A stretch of DNA of 64,000 bases, taken from contig OW804095.1 of assembly GCA_942159475.1 (NCBI GenBank), positions 151,766,808-151,830,807 on the forward strand, in the 5' to 3' direction. Positions 23,442 through 34,520 of the stretch are shown here, one piece after another (position 1 is the first letter of the stretch; each line of letters starts with the position of its first letter). Position numbers and translations under genes: made by a program. Below the pieces are notes generated by a model. The model was not told the DNA's origin and made no database searches. It saw only the letters and a program-made list of their open reading frames with translations. This stretch comes from Sthenelais limicola (lineage: Eukaryota > Annelida > Polychaeta > Phyllodocida > Sigalionidae).

Positions 23442-24704
23442 ATGTACAGAAATCTGTATAAAGTTACACAAAATGATCTCACTGATAGTTATGCACAACT
23501 AAAAATACCACATTCTTTACCAAAACATATTTCATCTGATTTAATCGCTAATTATCATATTAATCTAAAGTCTCAAATATTTTTCTTATCCTAATAATCA
23601 ATACTTTCACATTCGTCTAAACAATCTGATCTGCTGTCCTGTCCTGTCCCTGGTATACAAACAAACCTCTACACCCTTCCACAGCTATCAAAGGATATTC
23701 ACACGACGCAAACTTCACGGAAAAAAAGAATTAATTTTTGTCCTCCAAGTCCAAGGTGCTCACCAACTACCAATGAAGTGGAAGTGTCAGGGCCAATTCA
23801 GCCCTTGTCGTCAGAAGCCTGGTTTTTCATCGATTAGTTGCTTCGCATAAGCAAAAAAGTGCCGATTGTTAGAGACAATTTCGATTAAGACAGCGACTCG
23901 GGCCCACAGATCGCTGTTGGTTGTGGAGTTGCCGTGGGTTGGGGAATGCAGATGGGAATTAAGAGGCACGTTGGCATATTGTCCGCGCTGCTCTTAAAAG
24001 CTATGGGAGCCTAGTTCCGAGACTTGGTATTTCTACCATTCTAGTTAGAAGGGCAAAAATAGAAATCCTATTTTGCCAAAGACTTTCATTGATTACAACG
24101 TTTTCTTGCTCAACGAGGAGCCAAAGACTTGATTTCGCGCAAGAAACAGAGGAGGAAAAGGGAAATGGAAGGGCATTTCTCTGATTTAGATCGTAATCAA
24201 GACACAGAGAATGCTTCTGTCATGACAACTTTTTCTATCGCTGATGAAATTGGAAACATCCATATGACTTGATTCAATTTCATGGTTGGTGGCCGAGGGT
24301 AGTCATTACATGTGTTGTGCTGTAAAGTCAATCAGGCATAACATCTTTACCAATTCATGGCGGCCTGTAAAGCAGGTCATGCATTGAAACACACTGAGTA
24401 GCTATAAAATATGTAATGTTGGACATTAACACCGGCACAAACAATGCACACACGATTATTGGTATAAAATGTCTTGTAAGAAAAATTGGTGTTTTTATTT
24501 TATTCTGCTTCCATCAGCAGCCTCTACACAGCCTCCCCTCCACTCAAATAACTATCACCAGCACTTTTTCGTTTGATAAGTATTTTCATTGTTTTATTGA
24601 TCATAGACAGGGGGAATAGGAAAAGAAGACCCATGGCTTCTTCTAGTTCTAAAATATTAGCTGAAAGATCCAGGATAAAGTATCTATAAATTTATTTTAT
24701 TTTT
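23442..24704. other. Intergenic, nothing recognised
   Basis: No supported gene or repeat. The target site of the LINE insertion is at its right edge. Confidence 0.4.
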
Positions 24705-24714
24705 ATTACATTTC
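24705..24714. repeat. LINE target-site duplication, left copy
   Basis: ATTACATTTC matches exactly the ten bases that follow the LINE poly(A) at 27937-27946. Confidence 0.75.
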
Positions 24715-27700
24715 AGGCCAAACATTTACTGTGTTACAAAAGACGCATGTCGACACAGTTAATGTATTATCGCTCTCCCTCAAAATATTCTAGATGACAT
24801 AAATAATTAGGAAATTTCTACTCAATTGTTAACCTCTCTCTTATGTTATATTAGTTCTAACTTCCATCTTATGAATTACACACTAGAACGACTGGATCGA
24901 GAACAGGCAAATGGAGGCGGCCTATGCGCCTATATTAATAATATATTAGAATATACAACCCTAACTGACCTAAATACCTTAAGCAAAGACATTGAAGCAC
25001 AATGTTTCTACATTAGTTACCCACTATCTAAAAGTCTTATACTTTGCAACATTTACCGTCCACCATCAGGACATGTTGGTACCTTCTGTGATAGTCTAAT
25101 CTCCATTATAGATCTAGCAAGAGACAAATATCAGAACGCTGAGATTATCATTATGGGAGATCTGAATATTGACATGTTACCAGACTCAAATCATCCTAAA
25201 AGCCATAGAGACGACCTAAGTAAATTAATATCTAACAAACACCTCCAGTCGCTGATTACATTGCCAACGAGACTTGGGCTAAATGGTAACGCAACAGCAC
25301 TGGACCATATTCTGACAGATGTCAAACATATAGGCGAGGGAGGTATAGTAGAATTCAATCTTAGCGACCACTGTATAATATTTATAACTAAGAAGAAAGA
25401 TAGAGAAAGCCACAACAGATGTAATTTCCAAGCTAGGTCATATACCAAGCTAAACGCTGTAACTATCAACAATGAGGTTAGCTTAATTGAAAACTGGAAT
25501 GAATATTACAACTGTACTGAACCGAACGCTGCATGGAAACTTCTCTATTCTAATTATTTGAACATAACAAACAAAGTGTGTCCCAAAAAACGATATAAAG
25601 CTAAAAAAGAAAAACCACCATGGTATTCGAAGGAACTGCTAAATCTTGCCCACAACCGAGACTACTATTTCCGAAAATATAAAAAGACAAAAAGGGAAAT
25701 ATTCAGACTAAGAGCAGTTTACTTTAGGAATCGTGCCAACTCAGAAACGAGACGAGCACGGAGTGATTATTTTAGAGACCAACTCCATGAGCATAGGTAC
25801 GACTATAAAAAGTTTTGGCAAATTTTAAATGATTATTTACCCCTAAGGGATAAACACAAAACAATTAATAAGATCATAAACCCTGCAACGGGACAAATGG
25901 CCTATGCCGAAAACGTACCTAGTATTATAAACAAATTCTTTGCCAATATTGGCATTGAGACGGCAAATAAATTACCGGCAAGCAATACCCCATTGAACTT
26001 GGGGCCTAGAGCCCCAAACGGTGAACAACTGGAAACAACCCCTTATGAACCAATTAACCTAGTTTCACTTGAGGTGATTATTAATAATCTACAAACAAAC
26101 AAATCCTCAGGATGCGAAGAAATCCCAATGCATATCTATAAACTTCTGTTCACAGCTACTAAACATCAGCTCATTTTTATATTAAATCTCTCGATTAATA
26201 GCGGCATAATGCCGGCTAGGTGGAAAAAGGCCACAGTTATTCCGATACCTAAGAAAGGAAATGCTACTCAAGTAACTAATTTAAGGCCTATTTCGCTCAC
26301 CCATGTATTAAGTAAAATGCTTGAAAAACACGTTAATAACCAAATCCAGGAATTTACTGAAAACAACAATGTAATATCTCCTCTCCAAGGTGGCTTTAGA
26401 AAAAATGCTTCCACAATAGAAACGGTTTACCTACTACTCTACAGATTAGTCAATAATAGAAATATTAAAAATTATAGTAATCTAGTCTTTTTTGACTATC
26501 AGAAAGCTTTCGATACCATTGACCACCGCTTACTTACAAATAAACTTGAACATTATTCTCTCCCCATATGGTTTAGAACATGGATAATTAATTATCTGAC
26601 TGGGCGGTACCAAAGGGTACGCGCAAATGATACATATTCGACCTACTTACCGGTAAAATGTGGCGTGCCACAAGGCTCTATCCTGGGCCCCTTATTATTT
26701 AACCTGTTTATCAACGACATATGTCTATTACCCATTAGAGGAGAGATTCTTTTGTTTGCAGACGATATTGTACTCATTAACAGCTCACCCACGCAGGATA
26801 CGGTAATTTCACGTAGCCAATATGATACTGACCTAGTGGCTGAATGGAGCCTGACCAACAGGCTATCATTGAGCATACCCAAGACCAAAGCCATGCTAAT
26901 ACCAACCAGTCAAATGGCTTTGCAACATATCCCTGCCCGGAGTATACACATAAATGGAATCAATCTAGGATGGGTCGACTCATTCGTATACCTTGGCCTG
27001 ACCATCGACAGGCATTTAAAATTTGATCTCATGGCTAAAAGTGTACTGAGCAAGGCAAATGCCAGGCTCACCAATTTATATATTAATCGCCATGCACTGA
27101 ATGTTAGAACCAGACTACTTCTCGTAAAATCAATGATCTTAACTTATTTAGATTACTGTAATGTTTGTTTTCTGTCATGTAGTAAGAATCTAATTAATCA
27201 GCTACAAGTGTTCCAAAACAAGGCACTTCGTTTCGCTTTAAAAAAACCTAGAAGGTACAATATCGACCTATTACATAGTGAGTCCGGCTCCATGTCTATT
27301 ACCCAAAGAATATTCTTTAATAATATCAAATTTTATCAAAAGCAATTACACTCTCCCAGAATAATCTGGATAGAGAATCGAAGACAAGAGCCTAACTACA
27401 ATCTACGAGAACAACGAAATTTAAATTTCCAAGTTAATAGACCTAATTGTAATATCTACCAGAAATCTATAGCATATGCTGGTATATTAATGTGGAATAA
27501 TCTCGATGACGCCCTGAAGAGAATTGACGACAAGCTAATCTTCAAACAAAGAGTAAAGAACGGTATCCTGTCCAACAACATACAACTACCTGAAGAACTT
27601 CGACCATAACAACGTACCCCGAAGAAATAACCTATCCGACGCAATCCATCCCAAGATATTTATTACTCCTTCACTCTAAAAACTTAGCTAAATGATAATA

Positions 27701-27937
27701 TTATGACCAATCACCTCATTATTCCATCCCATTTCATTATTTTTCATACACCTACGAATAGAATAGAATATAATGTAAGGTAACTTCCACACTCAATAAA
27801 AAAATGTTATGTATGAAATAGCGAAAATTCAGGACGCGGCGGAATACCGGGAATAGCCCGAGCCGTGTTAAACTGCTATGGCACATGCCACAACTAACTA
27901 CCTGAATAAAATTTGTCCAAAAAAAAAAAAAAAAAAA
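24715..27937 (+). mobile_element. LINE retrotransposon, 5'-truncated, with poly(A) tail
   Basis: The insertion spans 3.2 kb between two copies of ATTACATTTC and ends in 19 A (27919-27937), as expected from target-primed reverse transcription. The first bases, read in the ORF frame, give RPNIYCVTK followed by stops. This resembles the start of the endonuclease domain, so truncation fell inside that domain and the surviving 5' edge is decayed. The 3' UTR is about 310 bp. The family is most like the Jockey/CR1/L2 group; I cannot place it further. Confidence 0.8.
24826..27609 (+). CDS. LINE ORF2 fragment: AP endonuclease (partial) and reverse transcriptase
   Basis: An open frame of 927 codons. 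The start at 24826 is simply the first ATG after in-frame stops, not the true start. The endonuclease part lacks its N-terminal region but shows IYRPPSG, GDLNID (Asp112 region), LDHILT and the SDH motif (Asp181-His182). A basic linker precedes the reverse transcriptase. The RT shows RPISLTHVLSKMLE, FFDYQKAFD (Asp557), GVPQGSILGPLLF (from Gly613) and FADD (644-647), the catalytic box. The C-terminal domain ends with a WNNLDDALKRIDD-type stretch typical of these LINEs. The RT appears intact, but the endonuclease is missing part of its fold. Autonomous movement is therefore unlikely. The frame is uninterrupted over 2.8 kb, so the insertion is young. Confidence 0.85.
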   Translation: MLTSLLCYISSNFHLMNYTLERLDREQANGGGLCAYINNILEYTTLTDLNTLSKDIEAQCFYISYPLSKSLILCNIYRPPSGHVGTFCDSLISIIDLARDKYQNAEIIIMGDLNIDMLPDSNHPKSHRDDLSKLISNKHLQSLITLPTRLGLNGNATALDHILTDVKHIGEGGIVEFNLSDHCIIFITKKKDRESHNRCNFQARSYTKLNAVTINNEVSLIENWNEYYNCTEPNAAWKLLYSNYLNITNKVCPKKRYKAKKEKPPWYSKELLNLAHNRDYYFRKYKKTKREIFRLRAVYFRNRANSETRRARSDYFRDQLHEHRYDYKKFWQILNDYLPLRDKHKTINKIINPATGQMAYAENVPSIINKFFANIGIETANKLPASNTPLNLGPRAPNGEQLETTPYEPINLVSLEVIINNLQTNKSSGCEEIPMHIYKLLFTATKHQLIFILNLSINSGIMPARWKKATVIPIPKKGNATQVTNLRPISLTHVLSKMLEKHVNNQIQEFTENNNVISPLQGGFRKNASTIETVYLLLYRLVNNRNIKNYSNLVFFDYQKAFDTIDHRLLTNKLEHYSLPIWFRTWIINYLTGRYQRVRANDTYSTYLPVKCGVPQGSILGPLLFNLFINDICLLPIRGEILLFADDIVLINSSPTQDTVISRSQYDTDLVAEWSLTNRLSLSIPKTKAMLIPTSQMALQHIPARSIHINGINLGWVDSFVYLGLTIDRHLKFDLMAKSVLSKANARLTNLYINRHALNVRTRLLLVKSMILTYLDYCNVCFLSCSKNLINQLQVFQNKALRFALKKPRRYNIDLLHSESGSMSITQRIFFNNIKFYQKQLHSPRIIWIENRRQEPNYNLREQRNLNFQVNRPNCNIYQKSIAYAGILMWNNLDDALKRIDDKLIFKQRVKNGILSNNIQLPEELRP

Positions 27938-27946
27938 TTACATTTC
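27937..27946. repeat. LINE target-site duplication, right copy
   Basis: ATTACATTTC directly after (overlapping by one A) the poly(A) tail. Confidence 0.75.
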
Positions 27947-28129
27947 TAATACTACTTGGATTCTATCAACTCTACTACTTCAAATTTCGTTCCTTTAACT
28001 ACAACTCACATAGTAAGTTGGTATCTCCATCAATTATATATACAGATTTGCATAAGTCCATACATATTCATTTCGACCCCCACTCGGTAATATATTATTA
28101 TTACTAATTTATCACCTAGTCCTTAAAGG

Positions 28130-28960
28130 AACTGCTTAACATAGGTCCCATCTAAAAACAATTTCAGGACCATAAAATAACAGAGTAATACTTTCGGGTC
28201 TATCCCAACATTTTTATCAAGATCTATATTTTGTTATGCAAAATTCTTTTAAACATTTATCAAAAACTTTAATATCTTCGATAGCTCGCAGCTCTTCCGG
28301 CAAATTATTCCAGGTCTTTAGTTCTTGGTAAAAACAACTTCTCCTTAACCTTTCGCTCCTTGGAACAAATGTTTAAGTTCAATCCCTCATTGTTCCTTAG
28401 AACTACATTATGATATTGTGCTCTTTCACACACATTTCTTATGGAAAACAAATTCTTAAACATTGCAATCTCACATCGCCATTTAAACGGGAGAATTTAA
28501 CCTAATCTTGGCAGTTCTTTTTTACCCTTGCCTGTTCCAAAAGATAGTCTTAAAGAGAGAGAACATAATTTCTGAAGTTTGTTCAGTACAACTCTGTTTG
28601 CATTCATAAATATGGGGCTTGCATATTCCATTAGGGGAAGAACATATGGGTCAGATTTTCAGAAAATGTACAATTGGCAGCTGTACACATTTAGTAAATT
28701 CTGACAAATTAGGCTGCAATCTGGTCAGTACTTCGTAAATTCGAGTATATTCGGCATTGCATTGATTCTAGCATTCTGTTTGGTTAGGTTGAACTGTATT
28801 TTGAACTTTTGAACTATTTTCGTCTAAAATTTGGGTTATTTGCGAAAATTGGCGAAGTTGAACTGTACCTTTTCTGAAAATCTGACCCATATGCTTTACA
28901 TAATAACCAAGCAATATCACCTGTGTAAATAAATTAATTAGTCACTTTCCTTGGAAGCAA
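28130..28960 (-). pseudogene. Decayed LINE 3' end, interrupted by a MITE-A
   Basis: On the minus strand the sequence encodes LCKAY up to the MITE. After it comes VLPLMEYASPIF, then VLNKLQKLCSLSLRL, which is the region C-terminal to the reverse transcriptase in Jockey/CR1/L2-type LINEs. A stop and a frameshift follow. Another frame then gives a TWNNLPEELRAIED-type end and a stop near 28225. With the MITE-A (28648-28888) and its duplicated target removed, the reading frame runs on across the junction. It is a different, older LINE from the one at 24715, in opposite orientation. Confidence 0.7.
28648..28888 (+). mobile_element. MITE-A inserted in a LINE remnant
   Basis: Forward copy, about 241 bp, with ends GGGTCAGATTTTCAG and CTGAAAATCTGACCC and flanks ACATAT and ATATGC. 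It splits the minus-strand LINE coding sequence in a KAY/VLP context. Confidence 0.85.
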
Positions 28961-29657
28961 GCAACCAACTGATAAAACTACTTAATATCATATCACTATA
29001 ATTGCATCAACTTCTTTTAGTTTTCACCTTCATATTACGCTAACAATTCTAAATTTCTAATAACCTGGCACATAACAGTCCGGGCCCAAACCCTCAGATC
29101 AAATAAGAATGGTATGTCAGTGATTGGATGCCTACTTCGCTAATAGGTTTCCTGGCCTCTGACTGTGGGTTCTAATGGGAATATAATGACATTCTAATTG
29201 TGGTCTTAATGGAATTATAAGGACACTTTGCGGTTTGAGGCGAGATACTGTCCCTCCGTTTGAGGGGACTCTCTCATCTTTAGACCTAGACTGATATATG
29301 CTTCTGAAATTATTGATATTAGGTTTGATATTGGGAGCAATATTTTGATGTCTATTTCAATACCCACTAAATTAGCGATATCATATGGCAGCATTATGAT
29401 CCTTCCCAATCGCGGATCCGCAATAGATCGTTCCCACATATCAATATCAAAAGAAGTAACATACTAAAAGCAATAATATATTATTAATGTGAGATAAACA
29501 AGCTAAGTTCAACTTTTATGGATGTCGTAAAAGGCAGATTTTATAGTTCTCTGGGATGGTATTGACAGATTTCTGGCCTTGATGTCCGGGAGGGCCCCAT
29601 AATCCAGTCTTCTGGGGCCTGATACATGAGGGCCCCTTAGCTACTTGTCCTTGATAT
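28961..29657. other. Intergenic, nothing recognised
   Basis: No gene or clear repeat. Confidence 0.4.
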
Positions 29658-29771
29658 GGGTCAGATCTTCAAAAAATGTACAATTCACCTTCACTAATTA
29701 TCTCAAATAATCCACATTTAAGACAAAGATGAGCATCAAAATGCAGTTTAACAAAGCAGTATAGACACTGC
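29658..29771 (-). mobile_element. MITE-A, truncated at right
   Basis: Reverse copy starting GGGTCAGATCTTCAAAAAAT and lost after GCAGTTTAACAAAGCAG. It belongs to the GATGAGCATC subfamily. Confidence 0.65.
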
Positions 29772-29954
29772 TCTATTGAGCTTCTACTCTTTTGTTTTTC
29801 TGGCTTATATATACATTAGTTTTCATTGTACCATTTGTCATCTTTGTCCAAATTTACTTTCATATAAGTTATGTAACAGAACTTAATAGGTATAATTGAG
29901 AACAAATAGACCATGTATCGAAATATTTTCCTTAATGAGAATGTTTACCACCAA

Positions 29955-30615
29955 ACTGCCAGCCCTCCTGTATGCCCCTCCCCTCGATCTCCACCCCCCT
30001 TCCTAGCTCCTCTATATAGCCCCTCCCCTCACCCCCACCTATTCCCCACCCCACACTTCCTAGCTCCTCTATATAGCCCCTCCCCCTGAACCTCCACCTA
30101 TTTCCCAACCCCACCCCTTTCCTAGCATCTCTATATAGCCCCTCCCCTCCCCCCACCTATTCCCCACCCCCCACCCCCTTCCTAGCTCCTCTATATAGCC
30201 CCTCCCCTCCACCTCCACCCATTCCCCACCTCCCACCCTTCCTAGCTCCTCTATATAGCCCCTCCCCTCACCCCAACCTTTTCCCCAACCCCACCCCCTT
30301 CCTAGCTCCTCTATATAGCCCCTCCCCTCCACCTCCACCCATTCCCCACCTCCCACCCCCTTCCTAGCTCCTCTATATAGCCCCTCCCCTCCACCTCCAC
30401 CTATTCACCACCCCCTTCCTAGCTCCTCTATATAGCCCCTCCCCTCCACCTATTCCCCACCCCCACCCCCTTCCTAGCTCCTCTATATAGCCCCTCCCCT
30501 CCACCCCCACCTATTCCCCACCCCCACCCCCTCCCTAGCTCCTCTATATAGCCCCTCCTCTCACCCCCACCTATTCCCCACCCCCCCCTCACACCCCTCT
30601 CCCCCCTTCCCAGCT
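29955..30615. repeat. C-rich minisatellite, about 60-bp unit, about 10 copies
   Basis: Units start CCTAGCTCCTCTATATAG and continue with CCCCTCCCCT plus a variable CCACCTATTCCCCACCCC stretch. Unit length varies from about 54 to 62 bp through C-run length changes. Long minus-strand frames (Gly-rich, GLYRGARK or GYIEELGR repeats) come from the array. Confidence 0.9.
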
Positions 30616-31389
30616 CCTCCACCAGATCAATGTCTCTAGGCCATCACACCAACCATGGAATCATTAATAAAAAAGTCTCGCCTCACTAGGCGCCATTGTC
30701 TCACCCAGTATTAACGAGGACAAGGGTTCAGTGTTATTAATATCCACCTTTTATCAAAGTGCTCAGGAGCAGCTCGGAGTAATTAGGCCTGATCAGCCCA
30801 GGTCCCTAACTCCGATCAACCAGCCTCTGCACGAGCAGCAAAAACATTTAGGTCAGAACTTTCTTCTTTGGAGGGATTAATTCTGAAAATGATAACGGTT
30901 CCGCGATATGCATGTCATCTGAATGGAAATTAAAGCAGAAATAATGATGATGTTAATGGTATTAATACCATTAATAGCAATAATGTTCCCATTATAGATT
31001 GTTTGTTTGAAGGCAATGAGATGGATCCCCTATGATACACACAGCATGTTTGCAAATAGGCGCACACTTCAAATCAAATTATTTCTGTAAATCATTATGT
31101 CTAAAAAATTAAGAAGCAAATAGAAAACTTCTTATTAATGCTTAATGATGGTATGCGATGAAGTCAATGTACAAAACGATTTAAAATCATTTCCCATGAA
31201 TTGTAGGTTTAAAAGGAAATTATTATTATTATTGAAACTTTATTTTCTCCCAAACTTTTGTACATATGGCCTACACGGAAGACAATGGATCACACATCCC
31301 TGCCTGGACAGTTCTTCCGACAGAATGATACACATGCACCTAAATATTATGTTCAATAGTATAAGCTATGCAGAAGATCTCTATATATA
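30616..31389. other. Intergenic, nothing recognised
   Basis: No gene seen. It includes a short ATTATTATTATT run with an AAACTTTATTTTC end near 31220-31250 that may be a retroposon tail. Confidence 0.4.
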
Positions 31390-31614
31390 GGTCAGGTTTT
31401 CAGAAAATGTACAATTGGCAGCTGTACACATTTAGTAGATTATGCTAAATTATGCTGCAATTTGGTCAATACTAGGTAAATTCGAGTATTGCATTGATTC
31501 TAGCAATCTGTTTGGTTAGGTTGAACTGTATTTTGAACTTTATTTCCGTCTGAAATTAGGGTTATTTGAGATGATTGGCGAAGTTGAATTGTACATTTTC
31601 TGAAAATCTGACCC
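31390..31614 (+). mobile_element. MITE-A, near full length
   Basis: Forward copy with left end AGGTCAGGTTTTCAG and right end CTGAAAATCTGACCC. A short deletion follows AATTCGAGTAT. Confidence 0.8.
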
Positions 31615-32955
31615 ATATATCCATAAACCAGCAGTATGTATTCATTTAAGCCACAATTTACAACCAGGAGTACATAGTGTTATTCCCCATGGTATAACCC
31701 ATCAGGAAGATGCTCACAATCCTAATGTAAATCTAACAACGTGTTTATAACTGCCTCATCCTATCCACGTCTAATACAACAAGGAGAAGTGCCGAGGAAC
31801 ATATAAACACAGACCTTTGCATCAGCTATTGCACGAATATCTGACCACATGGGAGAAGTGGGATTGTCCAAGGCACAATATGCAATCGCACAATCAATTT
31901 GAGAACTATTATTGATATATTGATTTAACGTTTATTATTTGATACTATATAGACTACTCAGATACAACTGAGAGCATAGCTACTATGCTTTGTTTACAGC
32001 TTCGATGATTACTTTCAATGCTGTTTACTTTGTATATTTCGTGCCACGTTAAACAATATATTCCATAATATTTTATCATTTTTAATTTTCACAATCATTT
32101 TAGTTTATCTATAACTATCTGTTTATTTAAATTGATTAAATAATATTCACCAATAAGTGCTTTAACGTGATTTAAACTACACGCGGTACTCCCAAGTCAA
32201 TTCCAATGCATTATAACATATAATATATCTAATAACATATCTGAAAGTGTCTGATATTATTCTACCCCACTACGAATGGTCCAACAAGGAGACACTTATA
32301 CAAACCCAATTTCTTATATTAGTTTCACTCAGACGTATATGAGAATATAAGAAGTGAGTGTAGGCATAAACTACAGTAAACACTGGCACCAGTCTCTATA
32401 CCATACGCCCTTGTTATATAACCGGGCTATGCCTGACCATACTTATTACAGGGTTAGGGTTGGGTAGAGAGTCATTCTGTCTCCATGCCCTCATGCCAAT
32501 CACAAGGCCAGGGACAATAAGGGGAGGGGCGGAACATGCCCCTTCCCCTGCATGGGGTATCATCACTGAACAATGGACAGGGAGGGGGGCATTGTAGGGC
32601 TGCCATCAGGTCGTGACCGATAACGCTACATATTGTGTTATCTCTGATATGGCTCCAGGGTTTCAGATAATCCCAGAGTAAATCTGGATCTTACGTTAAA
32701 CCCTGTGTATCAAGAAAACTACTGGATGCATGAGGGATGATTAGGAGGAGGAGGAGGAGGAGGCGTAGGAGGAGGATCAATGTGGATATTTGATTATCTC
32801 AATTGTGGCAGATGTCAAATGCCAAATTCAAAGGTCAAGCAAATCGAATGGTTTAATGGATAAAGACATGGATAAAGACGAGTCAGTCCAGTGGACATAA
32901 CGCCAGACTGACCACCGTGTCGTGGGTTATTATTATTAGTTGTTGTTCAAGTGTT
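31615..32955. other. Intergenic, nothing recognised
   Basis: A+T-rich, with a short (GGA)n run at 32742-32765. No gene seen. Confidence 0.4.
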
Positions 32956-32964
32956 TACAGAACG

Positions 32965-33078
32965 CCTAAACGCCTCCTCTCTCTTTGTCGCCTTTCTCTC
33001 GCTCCTCTCTCTCTTCTCGTTCTCCTTTCTCTCCTCCTCTCTCTCTTCTCTCTCCTCTCTCCTGTCTCTCCTCCTCCT

Positions 33079-33110
<32 letters not shown>

Positions 33111-33497
33111 CTCCTCTGTCACCTCTCTCTCTCTCTTTCTCTCTCTCCTCTCTCTCCTCTCTCTCTCCTCTCTCTCTCTCCTCTCTCTCTCTCTGTCTCT
33201 CTTCATCTCTCTCCCCCTCTTTCTCTCTTCTCTCTCTCCCCTCTCTCTTCTCTCTCTTCTCTCTCTTCTCTCTCTCTTCTCTCTCTTCTCTCTCTTCTCT
33301 CCTCTCTCTCTCCTGTCCCCCTCCTCTCTCTTTCGCTCTCATCTCTCTTCTTTCTCTCTCCTCTATCTCTCCTCTCTCTTGTCTCCGTCCTCTCTCTCTC
33401 TCTCTCTCTCTCCTCTCTATGTCCCCTCTCTGTCCCCACTTATTCTCTCCTCCCATTCTTTCCTCTCGCCCCCTCTTTCTCATTTCCTCTTTCTGAT
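32965..33497. repeat. Pyrimidine tract (TC)n, about 530 bp
   Basis: Almost pure C and T on the plus strand, built from CTCTCTCTT, CCTCTCTCT and TCTCCT words. All three plus frames and two minus frames stay open as Ser/Leu-rich or Arg/Glu-rich peptides. These are composition artefacts. Confidence 0.9.
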
Positions 33498-33791
33498 CCA
33501 ATACTTAATCATCTTTAAAGAAAAAAGGAGATAAAGATACGTGTAAATCTGTTCAGTATGATTCAACAGTTCATCAAACGTAATTTGAAATTAAAAAATG
33601 TACAAATAAGGATGAAGGTATTAGGATAATGCTTGTTTTGCTATTATAGTACACGAATCTCACCCTATCAGACTTTCCCTGTCCCGAGATATATTTAGCA
33701 CTAAACACCGGCAGATCAATGACATCATTCATGACATTTAATGACGTCCTTTGTCTTTGGGGCGTCAAGGCAAACCGAGAGTGGAACATAT
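33498..33791. other. Intergenic, nothing recognised
   Basis: No gene supported between the TC tract and the MITE-A. Confidence 0.35.
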
Positions 33792-34026
33792 GGGTCAGAT
33801 TTTCAGAAAATGTACAATTGGCAGCTGTACACATTCAGTAAATTATGCTGAAATAGGCTGCAATTTGGCCAATACTAGGTAAATTCGAGTATATTCGGCA
33901 TTGCATTGACACTAGCAATCTGTTTGGTTAGGTTGAACTGTATTTTGAACTTTATTTTTGTCTGAAATTTGGATTATTTGAGAGGATTGGTGAAGTTGAA
34001 TTGTACATTTTCTGAAATTCTGACCC
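33792..34026 (+). mobile_element. MITE-A, full length
   Basis: Forward copy, 235 bp, flanked by CATAT and ATATA. Confidence 0.85.
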
Positions 34027-34059
34027 ATATATAGAAGCTGAGGAGGTGAGGTGGTAAGG

Positions 34060-34520
34060 GGGTGCTTGGGGGTTTCCTTTTCCGGCGCAGGGGCTGGCTC
34101 TATCAAAGCGAGGTCTGTTTCCGGTGCGGACAGCCACTAGCGACACTGTCTGAAAGTACCAAAAGTACAAAGTCTCAGCCGCTGGGTACTTGTGCCGCTC
34201 ATATATCTTCCTTATTAATTCCATGCATGACTGATCTGGTATCTAACATAAAAACATGGTGACGGACAGAAAAGAAGGAGTGGAGGGGAGGGGAGAGGCA
34301 CTAGCGATAAACAGCAACAGCAGTGCTCAGACCCCTCACCAGGATCGCTGCCGCATAATGGATGATGACGTCCAGACGTTATGTGATGACGTAGCAGTAC
34401 TTCCGCTGCGCAGGCGCACTCGAAGACAGAGACCTCTGCCCCTGATATCCGGCCTTTGGTGTTCTATGTGGCGCGCGACTGAAGCGCCCATAAGTGAAAT
34501 TGTCCAGTCAGTGTGAAGGA
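34060..34520. promoter_or_regulatory. CpG-containing segment with CRE and NRF1-like motifs
   Basis: The segment is clearly richer in CpG than its A+T-rich surroundings. ATGATGACGTCC (about 34363) and GTGATGACGTAGC (about 34385) each hold a TGACGT half-site of the CREB/ATF type. CTGCGCAGGCGCAC (about 34407) is close to the palindromic NRF1 consensus. Such clusters mark animal housekeeping promoters. I could not identify a transcript or coding exon on either side; the small frames here (for example 34256-34516 plus) show no domain. Confidence 0.3.

Noticed and set aside
29932..30622. Gly-rich repeated protein on the minus strand
   Set aside because: It shifts frame between units and is fully explained by the minisatellite.
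32917..33534. Five overlapping open frames of 78-205 codons
   Set aside because: All lie in the (TC)n tract and exist only because it lacks A-containing stop codons.
33912..34224. Minus-strand frames running from unique sequence into MITE-A
   Set aside because: Most codons come from the MITE-A copy; the rest has no motif.
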